NCBI GenBank assembly: GCA_963812085.1
Contig: CAWETL010000003.1
Span: forward strand, 806,001 to 870,000
Reading direction: 5' to 3'
Origin: SPDF01 sp963812085
Lineage (GTDB): Bacteria > Gemmatimonadota > Gemmatimonadetes > Gemmatimonadales > GWC2-71-9
DNA length: 64,000 nt
The notes below the pieces were generated by a model, which was not told the origin of the DNA, ran no database searches, and was given only the letters and a program-made list of their open reading frames with translations. The position numbers were made by a program, and so were the translations under genes. Below, one piece after another: positions 36,871 through 46,350 of this stretch; the stretch's first letter is position 1; every line of letters starts with the position of its first letter.

Positions 36871-37593
36871 CTAGTACGGCAGCGCCTTGAAGACGAAGTC
36901 CGCCTTGGTGGCCCCGGTCCCGGTCACCGTGACCTCCTGGCTCTGCGTCCCGAACTTTTCCTGCCAGGCCGTCACGGTGTACTTGCCCGGCGGCAGCCCC
37001 TTGAGGCTGAAGGTGCCGTCGTTGCCGGTCACCGAATAGTTCTGGGTGCCCAGCACCACGAAGTAGCCGTGCATCCAGGGATGGATGTTGCACTTGACCG
37101 GGATGAATTCCGGCTTGTCGTACTTGGCCTGGATGGGCGGGGAGCCGGGCGGCTGGGACTTGTTCCACTCCGGGTTCACCTTGGCCAGCGGGTGGATGTT
37201 GTGGGCCGTCTGGTCGTTGTTGTAGATCTCCAGCGGCTGGCCCGCCTCCATGACCGCCACGTGCGGGACGTACTCGCACCCCTTCTGGTCATAGCGGACG
37301 GTCGCGGTGGCGGGGGGGCCCGCCTGGTCACCCGCGGAGATGTACACCACCACGTACTGCAGGGAATTGTTCGGGCCCGTCACCACGTTCTCCGTCATGA
37401 CCGGCGTCGGGTGCTGCTTGGCGCAGGTGGGCTCCTTGGCCATGTCGATCGGCTTCATTTTCGGCGGCGTCCCCGTGTAGGTGACGGTGCCGGTGATCGA
37501 CCCGGCGGGCGGGGCCGCCGGGGCCGCGAGGGCGCCCATGGCGGCGACCGCCAGGACTCCGAGCGCCAGGGAAGAAAGAACTTTCGTGCGCAT
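36871..37593 (-). CDS. Secreted cupredoxin-like protein with carboxypeptidase-regulatory-like domain
   Basis: About 240 residues; start ATG 37593 gives a signal peptide (MRTKVLSSLALGVLAVAAMG...). The middle resembles plastocyanin-like copper proteins: EIYNNDQTAHNIHPLAKVNPEWN and KCNIHPWMHGYFVV could supply His/Cys/His copper ligands. The C-terminal domain (YSVTGNDGTFSLKGLPPGKYTVTAWQE) is the carboxypeptidase-regulatory-like beta sandwich. Similar proteins occur next to cytochrome clusters and methylamine-utilisation genes. It probably acts in periplasmic electron transfer or copper handling for the oxidase. Confidence 0.8.
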   Translation of the reverse strand: MRTKVLSSLALGVLAVAAMGALAAPAAPPAGSITGTVTYTGTPPKMKPIDMAKEPTCAKQHPTPVMTENVVTGPNNSLQYVVVYISAGDQAGPPATATVRYDQKGCEYVPHVAVMEAGQPLEIYNNDQTAHNIHPLAKVNPEWNKSQPPGSPPIQAKYDKPEFIPVKCNIHPWMHGYFVVLGTQNYSVTGNDGTFSLKGLPPGKYTVTAWQEKFGTQSQEVTVTGTGATKADFVFKALPY

Positions 37594-37627
37594 GATTCGA
37601 CCGTTTCTCGAGAAGTGAATCGGAGTG

Positions 37628-38476
37628 CTATTGCCCGGCATCGGGGCCGAGCGGCTTCAGTTCGCTGGCATGGGTCGGCATCCAGGCCTCCCACACGACC
37701 AGTTCCGGGCTCTTGACCTCAGGCTGCAGGGTGCGGAGGAAATGCACCAGGTCCCACGCCTCGTTGGGGGTGATGTTGTCGGCGAAGGACGGCATGGGCG
37801 TCCCATCCAGCCCCGTCATGAAGTCCCGGTAGATGTCCCGGTTGGTGGTCCCGCACTTGAAGCGGGTGCCGGTGGAGAAATTGTAGGGCCGGATCGGATC
37901 GCCCTTGCTGTCCACCAGCGTCGACGACGCCGGTCCGTCGCCGTGCCCGGCCGGTCCGTGGCACTGCCAGCACTGCATCTTCTGGAATACGTCCCGCCCG
38001 CGGAGGATGCTCGCGATGTCCGCGGGCGTCTCCGGCGGGATGACGATCGGCGTCCCCGGCTTCTCGGTCTTCCAGCGGGGCGAAAACGTCTTGATGTACG
38101 CGACGGCGTCCACGCGAGTCTGTTTCGTCAGCGGGAGCCAGGGCGGCATGTTCGTGGTGACGAAGCCACGCGTGACCGAGTTGTAGAGATCCTCGTCGGT
38201 CGGGAGCGTGCCGGTGGGCGTCGAGCGGCACTCGAAGACCGCCGCCGTGAAGTCCCGCGGCTTGGGCGTGATCCACGCCGCGTTTTCCCCCTGGCCATCG
38301 CCCGCCTGGCCGTGGCAGCCGACGCAGAAGCGCCGGTAGTGCTCCTTCCCGGCCGACGCATTGCCGTGCACCGAGCCGACCACCGTTTCCTGCCCCAGCG
38401 CCGGTGCCGCGCCGACCACGACCAGGAGAAGGCCGAGGCTCGCGGAGCACCACAGTCCTGCAGTTCGCATGCTCAT
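37628..38476 (-). CDS. Dihaem c-type cytochrome
   Basis: A 282-residue secreted cytochrome. Signal peptide at residues 1-29 (...AAPALGQ), then two class I haem domains with CVGCH (about residue 52) and CWQCH (about residue 170); likely axial Met residues lie in TTNMPPW and GTPMPSF. It sits directly upstream of the cupredoxin-like protein and oxidase genes and could deliver electrons to CuA. Confidence 0.92.
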   Translation of the reverse strand: MSMRTAGLWCSASLGLLLVVVGAAPALGQETVVGSVHGNASAGKEHYRRFCVGCHGQAGDGQGENAAWITPKPRDFTAAVFECRSTPTGTLPTDEDLYNSVTRGFVTTNMPPWLPLTKQTRVDAVAYIKTFSPRWKTEKPGTPIVIPPETPADIASILRGRDVFQKMQCWQCHGPAGHGDGPASSTLVDSKGDPIRPYNFSTGTRFKCGTTNRDIYRDFMTGLDGTPMPSFADNITPNEAWDLVHFLRTLQPEVKSPELVVWEAWMPTHASELKPLGPDAGQ

Positions 38477-38490
38477 ACGGTCCTCCCTTC

Positions 38491-40002
38491 TCAGAAGGCG
38501 AAGTCGACGGCCATCAGGACACTCGTGCTCCAGACTTCCGTGGTGTCGGTGAGCGGGGGCAGCCCGACACCGTCACCACTCAGCGGCACGCCGCCGACCG
38601 TCTTGGTGAAGGCGAGCTCCCCGTGGAGGGAGACGCCGGCCCGGCTGGACATGATCGGGTAATAGCGGCCGCCGATGACGTAGGCGTCCACGTTGCCGAG
38701 GGTGCTCGACGTGGTGGGGAGCGCCTGCTGCGACATGCGGATCGCTTCCCCGCGCCCGATCAGCATCATCTGGGGATTGAAGTAGTAGTGCACCTCGAGG
38801 AGCCCGCCGTTCCACGACGCGTCCTGTGCGCCGACCGGCAGCGGCTGGTCGCCCGGGGTGGCGGTGGCGAGGTAGGCGTTGTCGGAGCCGCGCAGGTAGA
38901 GCGGAATGAGCTCCAGCTTGCCGAGGAAGAAGTCGCCGACGACCCCGATCCGGTAGAAGCCCTTGTTGAACGTCCCGGACCCGGCGATCGGATCGCCGCC
39001 CGAGGTCTGGTAGACCGTGGGCTGCTGGCCGAAGTACCCGTAGACGCCGATCCGCTGGACGCCCAGCTTGCCGCCGTCGAAGGCCTGGCTGAAGGTGACC
39101 ATCCCGTCGTAGCGCTGGCCGTTCGAAATGCCCGGCTCGCCGTCGGTCCCGTCGAGCACGGCGGCGCTGAACCGTGTGTAGCTGTTCTGGGAGTGGCCCA
39201 TCACCTCGGCGCCGATCTGGTTGTCGCCGAGCCCGAAGACGGTCGCATCGCCCACCGGCACGAAGTGGTAGCTCTGGTAGAAACCGCCGTTGTTCGAGAG
39301 GGTGACGATGCGCTTTTCGGAGAGGATGTTATCGAGCTCGAACTTGCCGACCTTGACGTTCGCCCAGGTGGAGTTGAAGAGGTTGTCGAACCGGACGAAG
39401 GCGGTCTCGATGCCGAGGTCACCCACGTCGAGGGTCGGCACGAACCCGAAGGTGATGTTCTTGTACAGCGTCCCCAGCATGAGGAGGTCGGCCCCGGAAA
39501 TGTCAAAGCCGGACTGCGTGATGGTTGCGCTGTCCGTCGCGTCGGTCACCTGGTTGGTGGTGCTCTCGTAGTGGAATTGCGGGGTGGTGCGCACCGAGAC
39601 CGGCCAGTAGGAGGGCGCCTGCCAGATCGGCGCGTCCCGGTCGTTGCCGAGCTGGTAGCCGTTGTCCTTGAACTTCTGGCCGAACGAGTTGAGTTCGGGC
39701 CAGGCGGTGTGGCAGGCCGAGCAGCGGAGGCCGTACTTCCGGGCAAAGGCCGGAATGGCGGCGGCGCTCATCGCTGTGGCGGCGCCCGAGGAGGAGGCGG
39801 CGACCGCGTTCGACCGCGACCGGAGGTAAGCCTCGACTGCCGTTGCTGAGCTTGCGGCCGTCGTTCCGGCGGCCACGATCCCTGAGCCGTCCGGGGCCAT
39901 GGCGGCGGCCGGTTGCGGCGCGCCGACAACCAACGCAGCGGCAACGACCATCGTGGATGGCCATACGGTCAGGGCCCTTCCCTTACGCAACCACTCGAGC
40001 AT
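38491..40002 (-). CDS. Outer-membrane porin-like protein with N-terminal monohaem site
   Basis: A 503-residue protein; start ATG 40002 follows GGGAGG and gives a signal peptide to about residue 35. After an Ala/Ser-rich linker comes the haem motif LRCSACHTAWPELN with FGQKFKDNGYQLG, a conserved module at the N-terminus of porin-like cytochrome proteins. The remaining 370 residues consist of amphipathic strands typical of an outer-membrane barrel and end in AVDFAF with a terminal Phe. It is the first gene of the respiratory cluster, suggesting electron passage at the outer membrane or a porin tied to the periplasmic cytochromes. Confidence 0.8.
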   Translation of the reverse strand: MLEWLRKGRALTVWPSTMVVAAALVVGAPQPAAAMAPDGSGIVAAGTTAASSATAVEAYLRSRSNAVAASSSGAATAMSAAAIPAFARKYGLRCSACHTAWPELNSFGQKFKDNGYQLGNDRDAPIWQAPSYWPVSVRTTPQFHYESTTNQVTDATDSATITQSGFDISGADLLMLGTLYKNITFGFVPTLDVGDLGIETAFVRFDNLFNSTWANVKVGKFELDNILSEKRIVTLSNNGGFYQSYHFVPVGDATVFGLGDNQIGAEVMGHSQNSYTRFSAAVLDGTDGEPGISNGQRYDGMVTFSQAFDGGKLGVQRIGVYGYFGQQPTVYQTSGGDPIAGSGTFNKGFYRIGVVGDFFLGKLELIPLYLRGSDNAYLATATPGDQPLPVGAQDASWNGGLLEVHYYFNPQMMLIGRGEAIRMSQQALPTTSSTLGNVDAYVIGGRYYPIMSSRAGVSLHGELAFTKTVGGVPLSGDGVGLPPLTDTTEVWSTSVLMAVDFAF

Positions 40003-40301
40003 ATCGCCTCCCGTGGGGTGGGACAGGCAGCGTGGATCCAGGAGAAAGCGCCTGGATCGTCGGGCAATATCAGTGATGATTCGAAATTGGGACCGGCAAC
40101 CCGCATCGGGGCCAGGGAACCGAGGCCGCGCCGACCGAGCAATGTGTTTTCGATGAAGAGAGTATGAACGCTCCAACAACCTCACCCATACTTACGCTCG
40201 CCGAGAATCCTGTCAAGATCGGATTTCGGCCCAGATCGGCTGTCAGCTTGTTGTCAGGATTGGGATTACGGGATCGGGCCGTCAGGAGGGCGCGCGGGAG
40301 T
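40003..40301. other. Intergenic region without recognised gene
   Basis: Lower-GC spacer between the start of the respiratory cluster and the end of the TonB-plug gene. It must hold the cluster promoter, but no convincing -35/-10 pair, terminator or RNA could be identified by eye. Confidence 0.4.
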
Positions 40302-42110
40302 TCAGTTCACGAAGCTCCACAACACGCCGTAAGTGGTCCCGTAGGGCGGAATGACAAACCCGGGCACATAAGTGGATGTCGTGCCCGCCAAATTGCCCCG
40401 GTCGTAGTAGAACCGGAAACTCCCGATCGCCAGTTCGAGGCGGGCCCTCAGGAAGGTGGCGCCGGGCAACGCGACTGGCTGCCCCGTCCCATCGAGGCCC
40501 AGCACGCCGGCGCCCCACGACTCCACGCCGAACTGCGCCTTGAGCTCGAAGATCCCGCTGGGGAAGGTGCGGAAGAATTTGGATTGGATCGTCGCCGTGC
40601 TGGCCGAGTGGGTCGGCGGGTTGCCGTTCGGCGTGCCGGAGGTGGGATTACTGTACCGGCTCTCGAAGCTGATCCACGGCGCCGGGGCGATCCGTCCACC
40701 CACGGTGACCCAAGTCGTGGCCGGGGTGAGCGCGAGGCTCGCCACCTGGAGATAGGGCTGGGGCGCCAGCGCCTGGAAGTCGCTCGTGCTGGTCAGGTCC
40801 GCCTGCAGCGAGAGCCAGCTCCGCTCCCAGGTGAGCGACCCGGTGAAGTCCCGCACATCCTGCGCGGGGTTGTCGCCGATCCACGGCGCCGCGACCACCT
40901 TGCCGAGCCGAGCCGACGCGCTCACGCCGAAACCAAACGGCAGCGCCGCGCCGCCGCGCGCCGCAAACCACTGGCTGTGGCGACTGTTGTCGTAGGAGAG
41001 CCACGCCGCCTCGGCGCTCGCCGAGAGGGCGCGCGTCGGCGTCCAGCCCACCGTGCCCCGCACCTCGCCCCGCGCCCACTGGGAGCGGGCGAATCCGCTC
41101 GCGGCGAAGGAGAGCGTGGGCTTGCGCCAGGACGCCAGCAGCCCGACGCCGTTGACCTGCTGATCCACCGCGTTCCCGGACCAGGCGTCGTGGGAGAAGA
41201 CCAGGTCCACCCGCCGGGAAAGATCGCCGTGCCCGCCCTGCAGGAAGGCGCGGAGCTGCATCGCGCTCCGGTTGCCCTTGACGCCCGCGCCAATGGCGCT
41301 GTCGCCGCCGACCGGGACGTAGGGGTCCCGGTCCGGCGCCTGCCCCATCAGTTGATACTGAAGGCCCCACCGCTCGCCGCGCAGGTAGCTCAGCTGGACC
41401 CAGAGATCGGTATTGGTGGCTGCGGAGGACGAGGCGTCATTCGTGGGCGCGTTCCAGTAGTTGGCGGCCAGGGCGTAGCCGAGGCCGGACTGGTATCGCT
41501 TCTCGATGCTGCCGCCATAGCGGGAGAGGCTGCGATCCCCGCGCGCCACGAGGATCGAGGTGGCGGCGGCGGCCACCTCCTGGCGCGGCGTGTACATCCG
41601 CACCCGGAGCAGTCCGGCCCAGCGCTCGATCTCGACCCGCTCCAGGAGCCGGAGCGGAAGCAGCGCCGGATCGACGCCGACCGAGTCGGGGCCCATCGGG
41701 ATCACCGGAAGGCCGTCGAGATAATACTCGACGGAGGTGGCGCCCCGGCCCTGGTAGGTGGCGTACTCGGGGCGACCGATCCAGCCGCCCCGCCACAGGT
41801 AGACGCCGGGGATCTCCATCAGCAGGCCGGAGACCGTCTCCGCGCCGGACCATTCGAGGGAATGGCGATCGAGGACGGTGACGGCGCCGGCGGGCTGGAT
41901 GCCGTCCGCCCCGAGCCGCGGGAAGACCGGGACCTGCACCTTGGCCAGCGCCTCGCCCTCGGCATACCGGGCACGCATGTTGGCGGAATCCTGCACGCCG
42001 CGCGCGGAATCGATGGCGGCGGAGTCGGGGATCTGCGCGCGGAGCGAGGTCCCGGCCAGCAGGCACAGCAGGGCGAGCCCGACGACGCGGGCCCCGCGGT
42101 GGAGGATCAC
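40302..42110 (-). CDS. TonB-dependent receptor plug-domain outer-membrane protein
   Basis: A 602-residue outer-membrane protein. GTG 42110 overlaps the pepA stop (GTGA) and gives a signal peptide (VVGLALLCLLAGTSLRAQ). The plug domain spans about residues 60-170 (VLDRHSLEWSGAETVSGLLMEIPGV, YLDGLPV, LLERVEIERW), followed by strands of a barrel ending in LWSFVN. It is shorter than typical 22-strand receptors and no TonB box is evident, so a non-transporting or small receptor is possible. Co-translation with leucyl aminopeptidase suggests peptide-related uptake. Confidence 0.8.
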   Translation of the reverse strand: MILHRGARVVGLALLCLLAGTSLRAQIPDSAAIDSARGVQDSANMRARYAEGEALAKVQVPVFPRLGADGIQPAGAVTVLDRHSLEWSGAETVSGLLMEIPGVYLWRGGWIGRPEYATYQGRGATSVEYYLDGLPVIPMGPDSVGVDPALLPLRLLERVEIERWAGLLRVRMYTPRQEVAAAATSILVARGDRSLSRYGGSIEKRYQSGLGYALAANYWNAPTNDASSSAATNTDLWVQLSYLRGERWGLQYQLMGQAPDRDPYVPVGGDSAIGAGVKGNRSAMQLRAFLQGGHGDLSRRVDLVFSHDAWSGNAVDQQVNGVGLLASWRKPTLSFAASGFARSQWARGEVRGTVGWTPTRALSASAEAAWLSYDNSRHSQWFAARGGAALPFGFGVSASARLGKVVAAPWIGDNPAQDVRDFTGSLTWERSWLSLQADLTSTSDFQALAPQPYLQVASLALTPATTWVTVGGRIAPAPWISFESRYSNPTSGTPNGNPPTHSASTATIQSKFFRTFPSGIFELKAQFGVESWGAGVLGLDGTGQPVALPGATFLRARLELAIGSFRFYYDRGNLAGTTSTYVPGFVIPPYGTTYGVLWSFVN

Positions 42111-43591
42111 CCCTGCCGGGCCAGGAGGAACTCGGCAAAGAGGCGGACGCCCATGCCGGTCGGGCCCTTCACGGCGCCCGCGTCCTCGCTCTGGGTGTAG
42201 GCGGTGCCGGCGATGTCGAGGTGCGCCCAGGGGAAGCCCTCGACGAACTCTCGGAGGAACCAGGCCGCGGTGATGGTCCCGGCGGGGCGCCCGCCCGAGT
42301 TCTTGACGTCGGCGATGTCCGACTTGATGTGCTCGCGGAACTCGTCCCACAGCGGCAGCGGCCAGACCCGCTCGCCGGAGCGGTCCCCGGCGCGGCGCAC
42401 CTCCTCGATCAGTGCGTCGTCCGTGCCCATCACGCCCGCGGCGGTGTGCCCCAGCGCGATGACCACCGCGCCGGTGAGGGTGGCGATGTCGAGGACGCAC
42501 GCCGGCTCGTAGCGCCGCGCGTAGTGCAGCGCGTCGGCGAGGAGCAGGCGCCCCTCGGCGTCGGTATTGACGACCTCGATGTGCTTCCCGGACATGGCGC
42601 GGACGACGTCCCCCGGCCGGTATGAAGCGCCGGAAAGCATGTTCTCCGCCGAGGGAATGAGCCCCACGACCCGCAGCTTCGGCTTGAGGCGGCCGAGCGC
42701 CTCGAAGGCGCCCAGCACCGCGGCGGCGCCGGACATGTCGAACTTCATGTCCTCCATCCGCTCGGCGGGCTTGATCGAAATCCCGCCGCTGTCAAACGTC
42801 ACGCCCTTCCCGACCAGGACGACGGGGGCGCCGGCGGCGCCCTTGTACTCGAGGGCGATGAACCGCGGGTCCTCGACGCTGCCCTTCCCCACCGCGAGCA
42901 GCGCACCCATGCCCTCACGCTCGATGGCGGCCCGGTCAAGCACCGTGACCCCGAAACCGTGGCGCTTGGCCAGCTCCTGGGCCTGCGCCGCCAGGTATGA
43001 CGGCGTGCAGGTATTCCCGGGCAGCACCTGGAGGCCGCGCGTGAAGGTCTGCCCCTCCCCGATGGCGGCGCCGAGCGCGTGCCCCGTCTCGGCATCGCGC
43101 GAAACGCTCTCGACCAGGATCTCGACGCGCTCGAGCGCCGGCTTGACCTCTGTCGGCGGCTGCTTGAGCGCGTCGAAGTGCCACGCCCCGTAGTACAGGC
43201 CCTCGGTGGTGGCCTGCACGGCGTCGCGGGGCGGAACCGGGCCCCGTGCCTCGGGCGTCAGGTGGTACGTCGCGCCGGACACGCCGGCCAGGCGGGCCCG
43301 CTTGCCGGCGACCGAGGCGGCCCGGCGGACGGTGCGCAGCGAACACTTCGCGGCCTCGCCGACGCCGACCAGCAGGATCCGCTCGACGGGGCCCGCGGGG
43401 TAGACGAACGCGACCTGGTCGGTCTTGCCGGTGAAGTCGCCGGCGGCGTACAGGCGCGTCAACGCGCCGTCGCGGGCGCGGTCGAGCGCGGTGAGGGAGG
43501 CCGGAAGGGCGCCCTGCGGCACCGCCACGATCAGCAGCGAGGTCTGGACGGAAGCGAGCTCCGCGGCGCGGAGAGTCGTGGTCAGAGGCAT
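42107..43591 (-). CDS. pepA: Leucyl aminopeptidase (M17)
   Basis: A 494-residue hexameric dizinc aminopeptidase, cytosolic. The C-terminal catalytic domain has VGKGVTFDSGGISIKP with metal and catalytic Lys residues, KFDMSGAAAVLG, and the M17 signature NTDAEGRLLLADAL with the catalytic Arg; N-terminal macro-like domain present. It frees N-terminal residues from peptides. Upstream partner of the TonB-plug gene. Confidence 0.96.
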   Translation of the reverse strand: MPLTTTLRAAELASVQTSLLIVAVPQGALPASLTALDRARDGALTRLYAAGDFTGKTDQVAFVYPAGPVERILLVGVGEAAKCSLRTVRRAASVAGKRARLAGVSGATYHLTPEARGPVPPRDAVQATTEGLYYGAWHFDALKQPPTEVKPALERVEILVESVSRDAETGHALGAAIGEGQTFTRGLQVLPGNTCTPSYLAAQAQELAKRHGFGVTVLDRAAIEREGMGALLAVGKGSVEDPRFIALEYKGAAGAPVVLVGKGVTFDSGGISIKPAERMEDMKFDMSGAAAVLGAFEALGRLKPKLRVVGLIPSAENMLSGASYRPGDVVRAMSGKHIEVVNTDAEGRLLLADALHYARRYEPACVLDIATLTGAVVIALGHTAAGVMGTDDALIEEVRRAGDRSGERVWPLPLWDEFREHIKSDIADVKNSGGRPAGTITAAWFLREFVEGFPWAHLDIAGTAYTQSEDAGAVKGPTGMGVRLFAEFLLARQG

Positions 43592-43640
43592 GAATCAGGT
43601 CGGGTAGAAGAAGTGGACGTGCTCGAGAAGTCCGCGCAAG

Positions 43641-44249
43641 CTAACGCGCCGTGGGTGGCTCCCACAACCGGCGCTCAAGGCGGGATTTCACGTCGGGCCA
43701 CTCCGAATCGAGGATCGAGTACATCACCGTATCCCGCATCCGGCCGCCCTGGGTGCGCTGGTACCTTCGAAAGACGCCTTCCTGCTGTGCCCCCAGGCGT
43801 TCGATTGCCCGGCGGGAGCGGGTGTTGAGCACGTCGGTCTTGAGCTCGACCCGATAGCACCCCCACACCTCGAAGGCGTGACGAAGCATCAGGTACTTGG
43901 CCTCGGTGTTCACCGCGGTCCGCTGCCAGTCTGGCGCCACCCAGGTCCAGCCGATCTCGACGTGACGGTTCTCCGCGTCGATGTTGCCATACCGTGTCGA
44001 ACCCACGACGCGTCCCGAGGCGACCTCCACGGTCGCGAAGGGAATGGACCGGCCCTCCGCCTGCTCGGCGAGGGTCCGCTCGAGCCACTCCCGCAGATCC
44101 GAAGGCGTCTCGAGCCGATCGATGGTGGAGCGCCAGATGTCGGGGGCGAGCCCGACGGCCAGGAGCCCCTCCCAGTGCCGCTCGTCCAGCGGCTCGAGGC
44201 GGACGACGGCGCCAGTGAGCACCGGCGAGGTGAATTGCGCTGCATTCAT
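43641..44249 (-). CDS. GNAT-family N-acetyltransferase (RimJ/RimL type)
   Basis: A 202-residue acetyltransferase. Start ATG 44249 has GGAAGG directly upstream. Visible: LEPLDERHWEGLLAVG, a beta-rich core with EIGWTWVAPDWQRTAVNTEAK, the acetyl-CoA pocket region, NTRSRRAIERLGAQQEGVFR. It resembles RimJ/RimL-like enzymes acting on amino groups of proteins or small molecules; substrate unknown. Divergent from the cyanophycin operon with a 70-bp gap. Confidence 0.88.
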   Translation of the reverse strand: MNAAQFTSPVLTGAVVRLEPLDERHWEGLLAVGLAPDIWRSTIDRLETPSDLREWLERTLAEQAEGRSIPFATVEVASGRVVGSTRYGNIDAENRHVEIGWTWVAPDWQRTAVNTEAKYLMLRHAFEVWGCYRVELKTDVLNTRSRRAIERLGAQQEGVFRRYQRTQGGRMRDTVMYSILDSEWPDVKSRLERRLWEPPTAR

Positions 44250-44252
44250 CCT

Positions 44253-44281
44253 TCCAATATATGGCGTGTCGGCAGTATTAT
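44253..44281 (+). promoter_or_regulatory. Possible promoter of the cyanophycin operon
   Basis: A TATTAT -10 element (44276-44281) lies 38 bases before the iadA start. A weak TCCAAT-like -35 region stands 17 bp upstream. The only non-coding space before the operon is this 70-bp divergent region, so the promoter must be here, but the -35 is poor. Confidence 0.4.
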
Positions 44282-44319
44282 CCCGGTCCCCACTCCCGCA
44301 GCCGGAGCCTTCCCGCCGC

Positions 44320-45489
44320 ATGCTGACCCTGCTCAGGAACGCCGAGATCTACGCCCCGGAGCCCCGCGACGCACGCCACTTGCTGGTGGGCGGCGGCAAG
44401 GTACTCTGGATGGGGCGCGACGCCCCGGCGCTCCCCTCCGCGCTCGGCGTGGTCGAACGGGACCTCGGTGGACGCCGCCTGATTCCCGGGCTCGTGGACG
44501 GGCACGTCCACCTGACCGGCGGCGGCGGAGAGTCGGGCCCCGAGAGCCGGGTGCCTCCCGTACCGCTGACCCGTTTTACCCGGGGCGGCGTGACCACGGT
44601 GGTGGGCGTGCTGGGGACGGACGACCTGACGCGCTCGACCTCCTCGCTGGTGGCGGCCGCGCGCGGCCTCACCGCCGAAGGAATCAGCGCCTGGTGCCAC
44701 ACCGGGGGCTACCACCTTCCGCCGACGACGCTCACCGGGAGCGTGCGGGGCGACATCGTCCACGTGGACCGCATCATCGGCGTCGGCGAGGTGGCATTGA
44801 GCGACCATCGCTCGAGCCAGCCGACGCTCGAGGAACTCCTCCGGCTCGCGAGCGAGGCCCACGTGGCGGGGCTCATGACCGGCAAGGCCGGCATCGTGCA
44901 CCTGCACCTGGGCGACGGACCGCGCGGCCTCCGCCTGGTCCGCGACGCCCTCGACGGAAGCGAAATCCCTCCCCGCGTGTTCAATCCCACCCATGTCAAC
45001 CGGCGCCGCGCACTGTTCGACGAGGCCCTCGAGCTCGCCGGCCGCGGCGTCACCATCGACCTGACCGCCTTCCCGGTCGGCCCGGGCGAGGACGCCTGGG
45101 CCGCTGAGGACGCCCTGCTCCATTATCTCGGCGCCGGGCTCCCGCCGGAGCGCATCACGGTGAGCTCGGACGGCGGCGGATGCCTCCCGGTGTTCGACGG
45201 GGACGGGCGGGTGACCGACATGGACGTGGGAAGCCCGGGCGCGCTGGCGGCCGCACTCAAGTCGCTCCTCGACCGGGGACAGGCGCTGGAGCGCGTGCTG
45301 CCCGCCTTCACGTCCAATCCCGCCGACCTCCTCCGCCTCCCCGACAAGGGGCGGATCGAGGCCGGCGGCGACGCCGACCTCGTGGTCCTCAATCCCAACG
45401 GAGACGTGACCGACGTGATGGCCATGGGACGCTGGCACGTGGTGGAAGGCCGGGCGGTGGTGCACGGCACGTTCGAGGCGGGCGCGTGA
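44320..45489 (+). CDS. iadA: Isoaspartyl dipeptidase
   Basis: A 389-residue amidohydrolase-fold beta-aspartyl dipeptidase. Metal motif GHVHLTGGGGE, IadA-type TRGGVTTVVGVLGTD, the bridging-Lys region LMTGKAGIVHLHLGDG, FNPTHVNR and SSDGGG with the catalytic Asp are present. In this operon it would split beta-Asp-Arg dipeptides released by cyanophycinase into Asp and Arg. The cyanophycinase start overlaps its stop (GTGA). Confidence 0.94.
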   Translation: MLTLLRNAEIYAPEPRDARHLLVGGGKVLWMGRDAPALPSALGVVERDLGGRRLIPGLVDGHVHLTGGGGESGPESRVPPVPLTRFTRGGVTTVVGVLGTDDLTRSTSSLVAAARGLTAEGISAWCHTGGYHLPPTTLTGSVRGDIVHVDRIIGVGEVALSDHRSSQPTLEELLRLASEAHVAGLMTGKAGIVHLHLGDGPRGLRLVRDALDGSEIPPRVFNPTHVNRRRALFDEALELAGRGVTIDLTAFPVGPGEDAWAAEDALLHYLGAGLPPERITVSSDGGGCLPVFDGDGRVTDMDVGSPGALAAALKSLLDRGQALERVLPAFTSNPADLLRLPDKGRIEAGGDADLVVLNPNGDVTDVMAMGRWHVVEGRAVVHGTFEAGA

Positions 45490-46328
45490 GCCCGGCCCGG
45501 TCGCCGGACGGCGCGCAGCGGGGCTGGATCGTTCCCGTGGGCGGCGCCGAGGACAAGATGCGCGACGCCCGGATCCTCCGGCGTTTCGTGGAACTCTGCG
45601 GCGGCAAGGACGCCCGGATCGCCATCATCCCGACGGCCTCGCAATTGGCCGACACCGGCGACCGCTACGAGGCGCTCTTCACCGAGCTCGGCGCGGGGCG
45701 CGCGCGGGCGCTGCCATTCGACAGCCGCGCCGACTGTGAGCGCGCCGACTGGCTCGAAAAGCTCGAGCGCGCGACCGGCGTGTTCCTGACGGGCGGCAAC
45801 CAGCTCCGCCTCGCGACGACGCTCGGGGGCACCGAAGTGGCCCGGTCGCTCCGGACGCTCAACGCCGCCGGCGTGCACGTGGCCGGCACCTCCGCCGGAG
45901 CGGCGTTCCTGTCGGAGCACATGATCGCGAGCGGCGAGGACGGCGCGGTGCCCCGCTCCAACATCGTGACCCTCGCCCCCGGCCTCGGGCTCACCAACCG
46001 GGTCGTCATCGACCAGCATTTCCGCCAGCGCGACCGCCTCGGCCGCCTGCTGACGGCGCTGGCCTACAATCCGTTCGCGATCGGCGTGGGCCTCGACGAG
46101 GACACCGCCGCCTTCATCGGGCCCGACGAGACCGTCGAGGTGGTCGGCAGCGGCGGCATCACGATCGTGGACTGCTCCGACGTGGAGTACTCCTCGATGG
46201 ACCAGGTGGGCGACCACGAGCCGGTCTGTCTGCTCGGGCTGCGCCTGCACATCCTGACGGCCGGCGCCACCTACAATCTGCACACCCGCGTGGCCACGGC
46301 CCCGAGCGCCGCGACTACCCAGCCCTGA
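45486..46328 (+). CDS. cphB: Cyanophycinase (S51)
   Basis: A 280-residue serine exopeptidase that degrades cyanophycin (multi-L-arginyl-poly-L-aspartate) to beta-Asp-Arg. Features: VGGAEDKMRD near the start, FLTGGNQLRL, the nucleophile in GTSAGAAFLS, and FRQRDRLGRLLTAL. The intracellular form is expected because no signal peptide is seen. GTG 45486 is chosen for its GTGA overlap with iadA. Confidence 0.95.
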   Translation: MSPARSPDGAQRGWIVPVGGAEDKMRDARILRRFVELCGGKDARIAIIPTASQLADTGDRYEALFTELGAGRARALPFDSRADCERADWLEKLERATGVFLTGGNQLRLATTLGGTEVARSLRTLNAAGVHVAGTSAGAAFLSEHMIASGEDGAVPRSNIVTLAPGLGLTNRVVIDQHFRQRDRLGRLLTALAYNPFAIGVGLDEDTAAFIGPDETVEVVGSGGITIVDCSDVEYSSMDQVGDHEPVCLLGLRLHILTAGATYNLHTRVATAPSAATTQP

Positions 46329-46350
46329 CCCCGGCTCCCCCGGGAGGCGT

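Noticed and set aside
33757..37716. A 1319-codon plus-strand open frame opposite the oxidase genes
   Set aside because: It is antisense to five well-supported genes, has Arg/His/Asp-rich low-complexity composition typical of high-GC shadow frames, and no domain was recognised.
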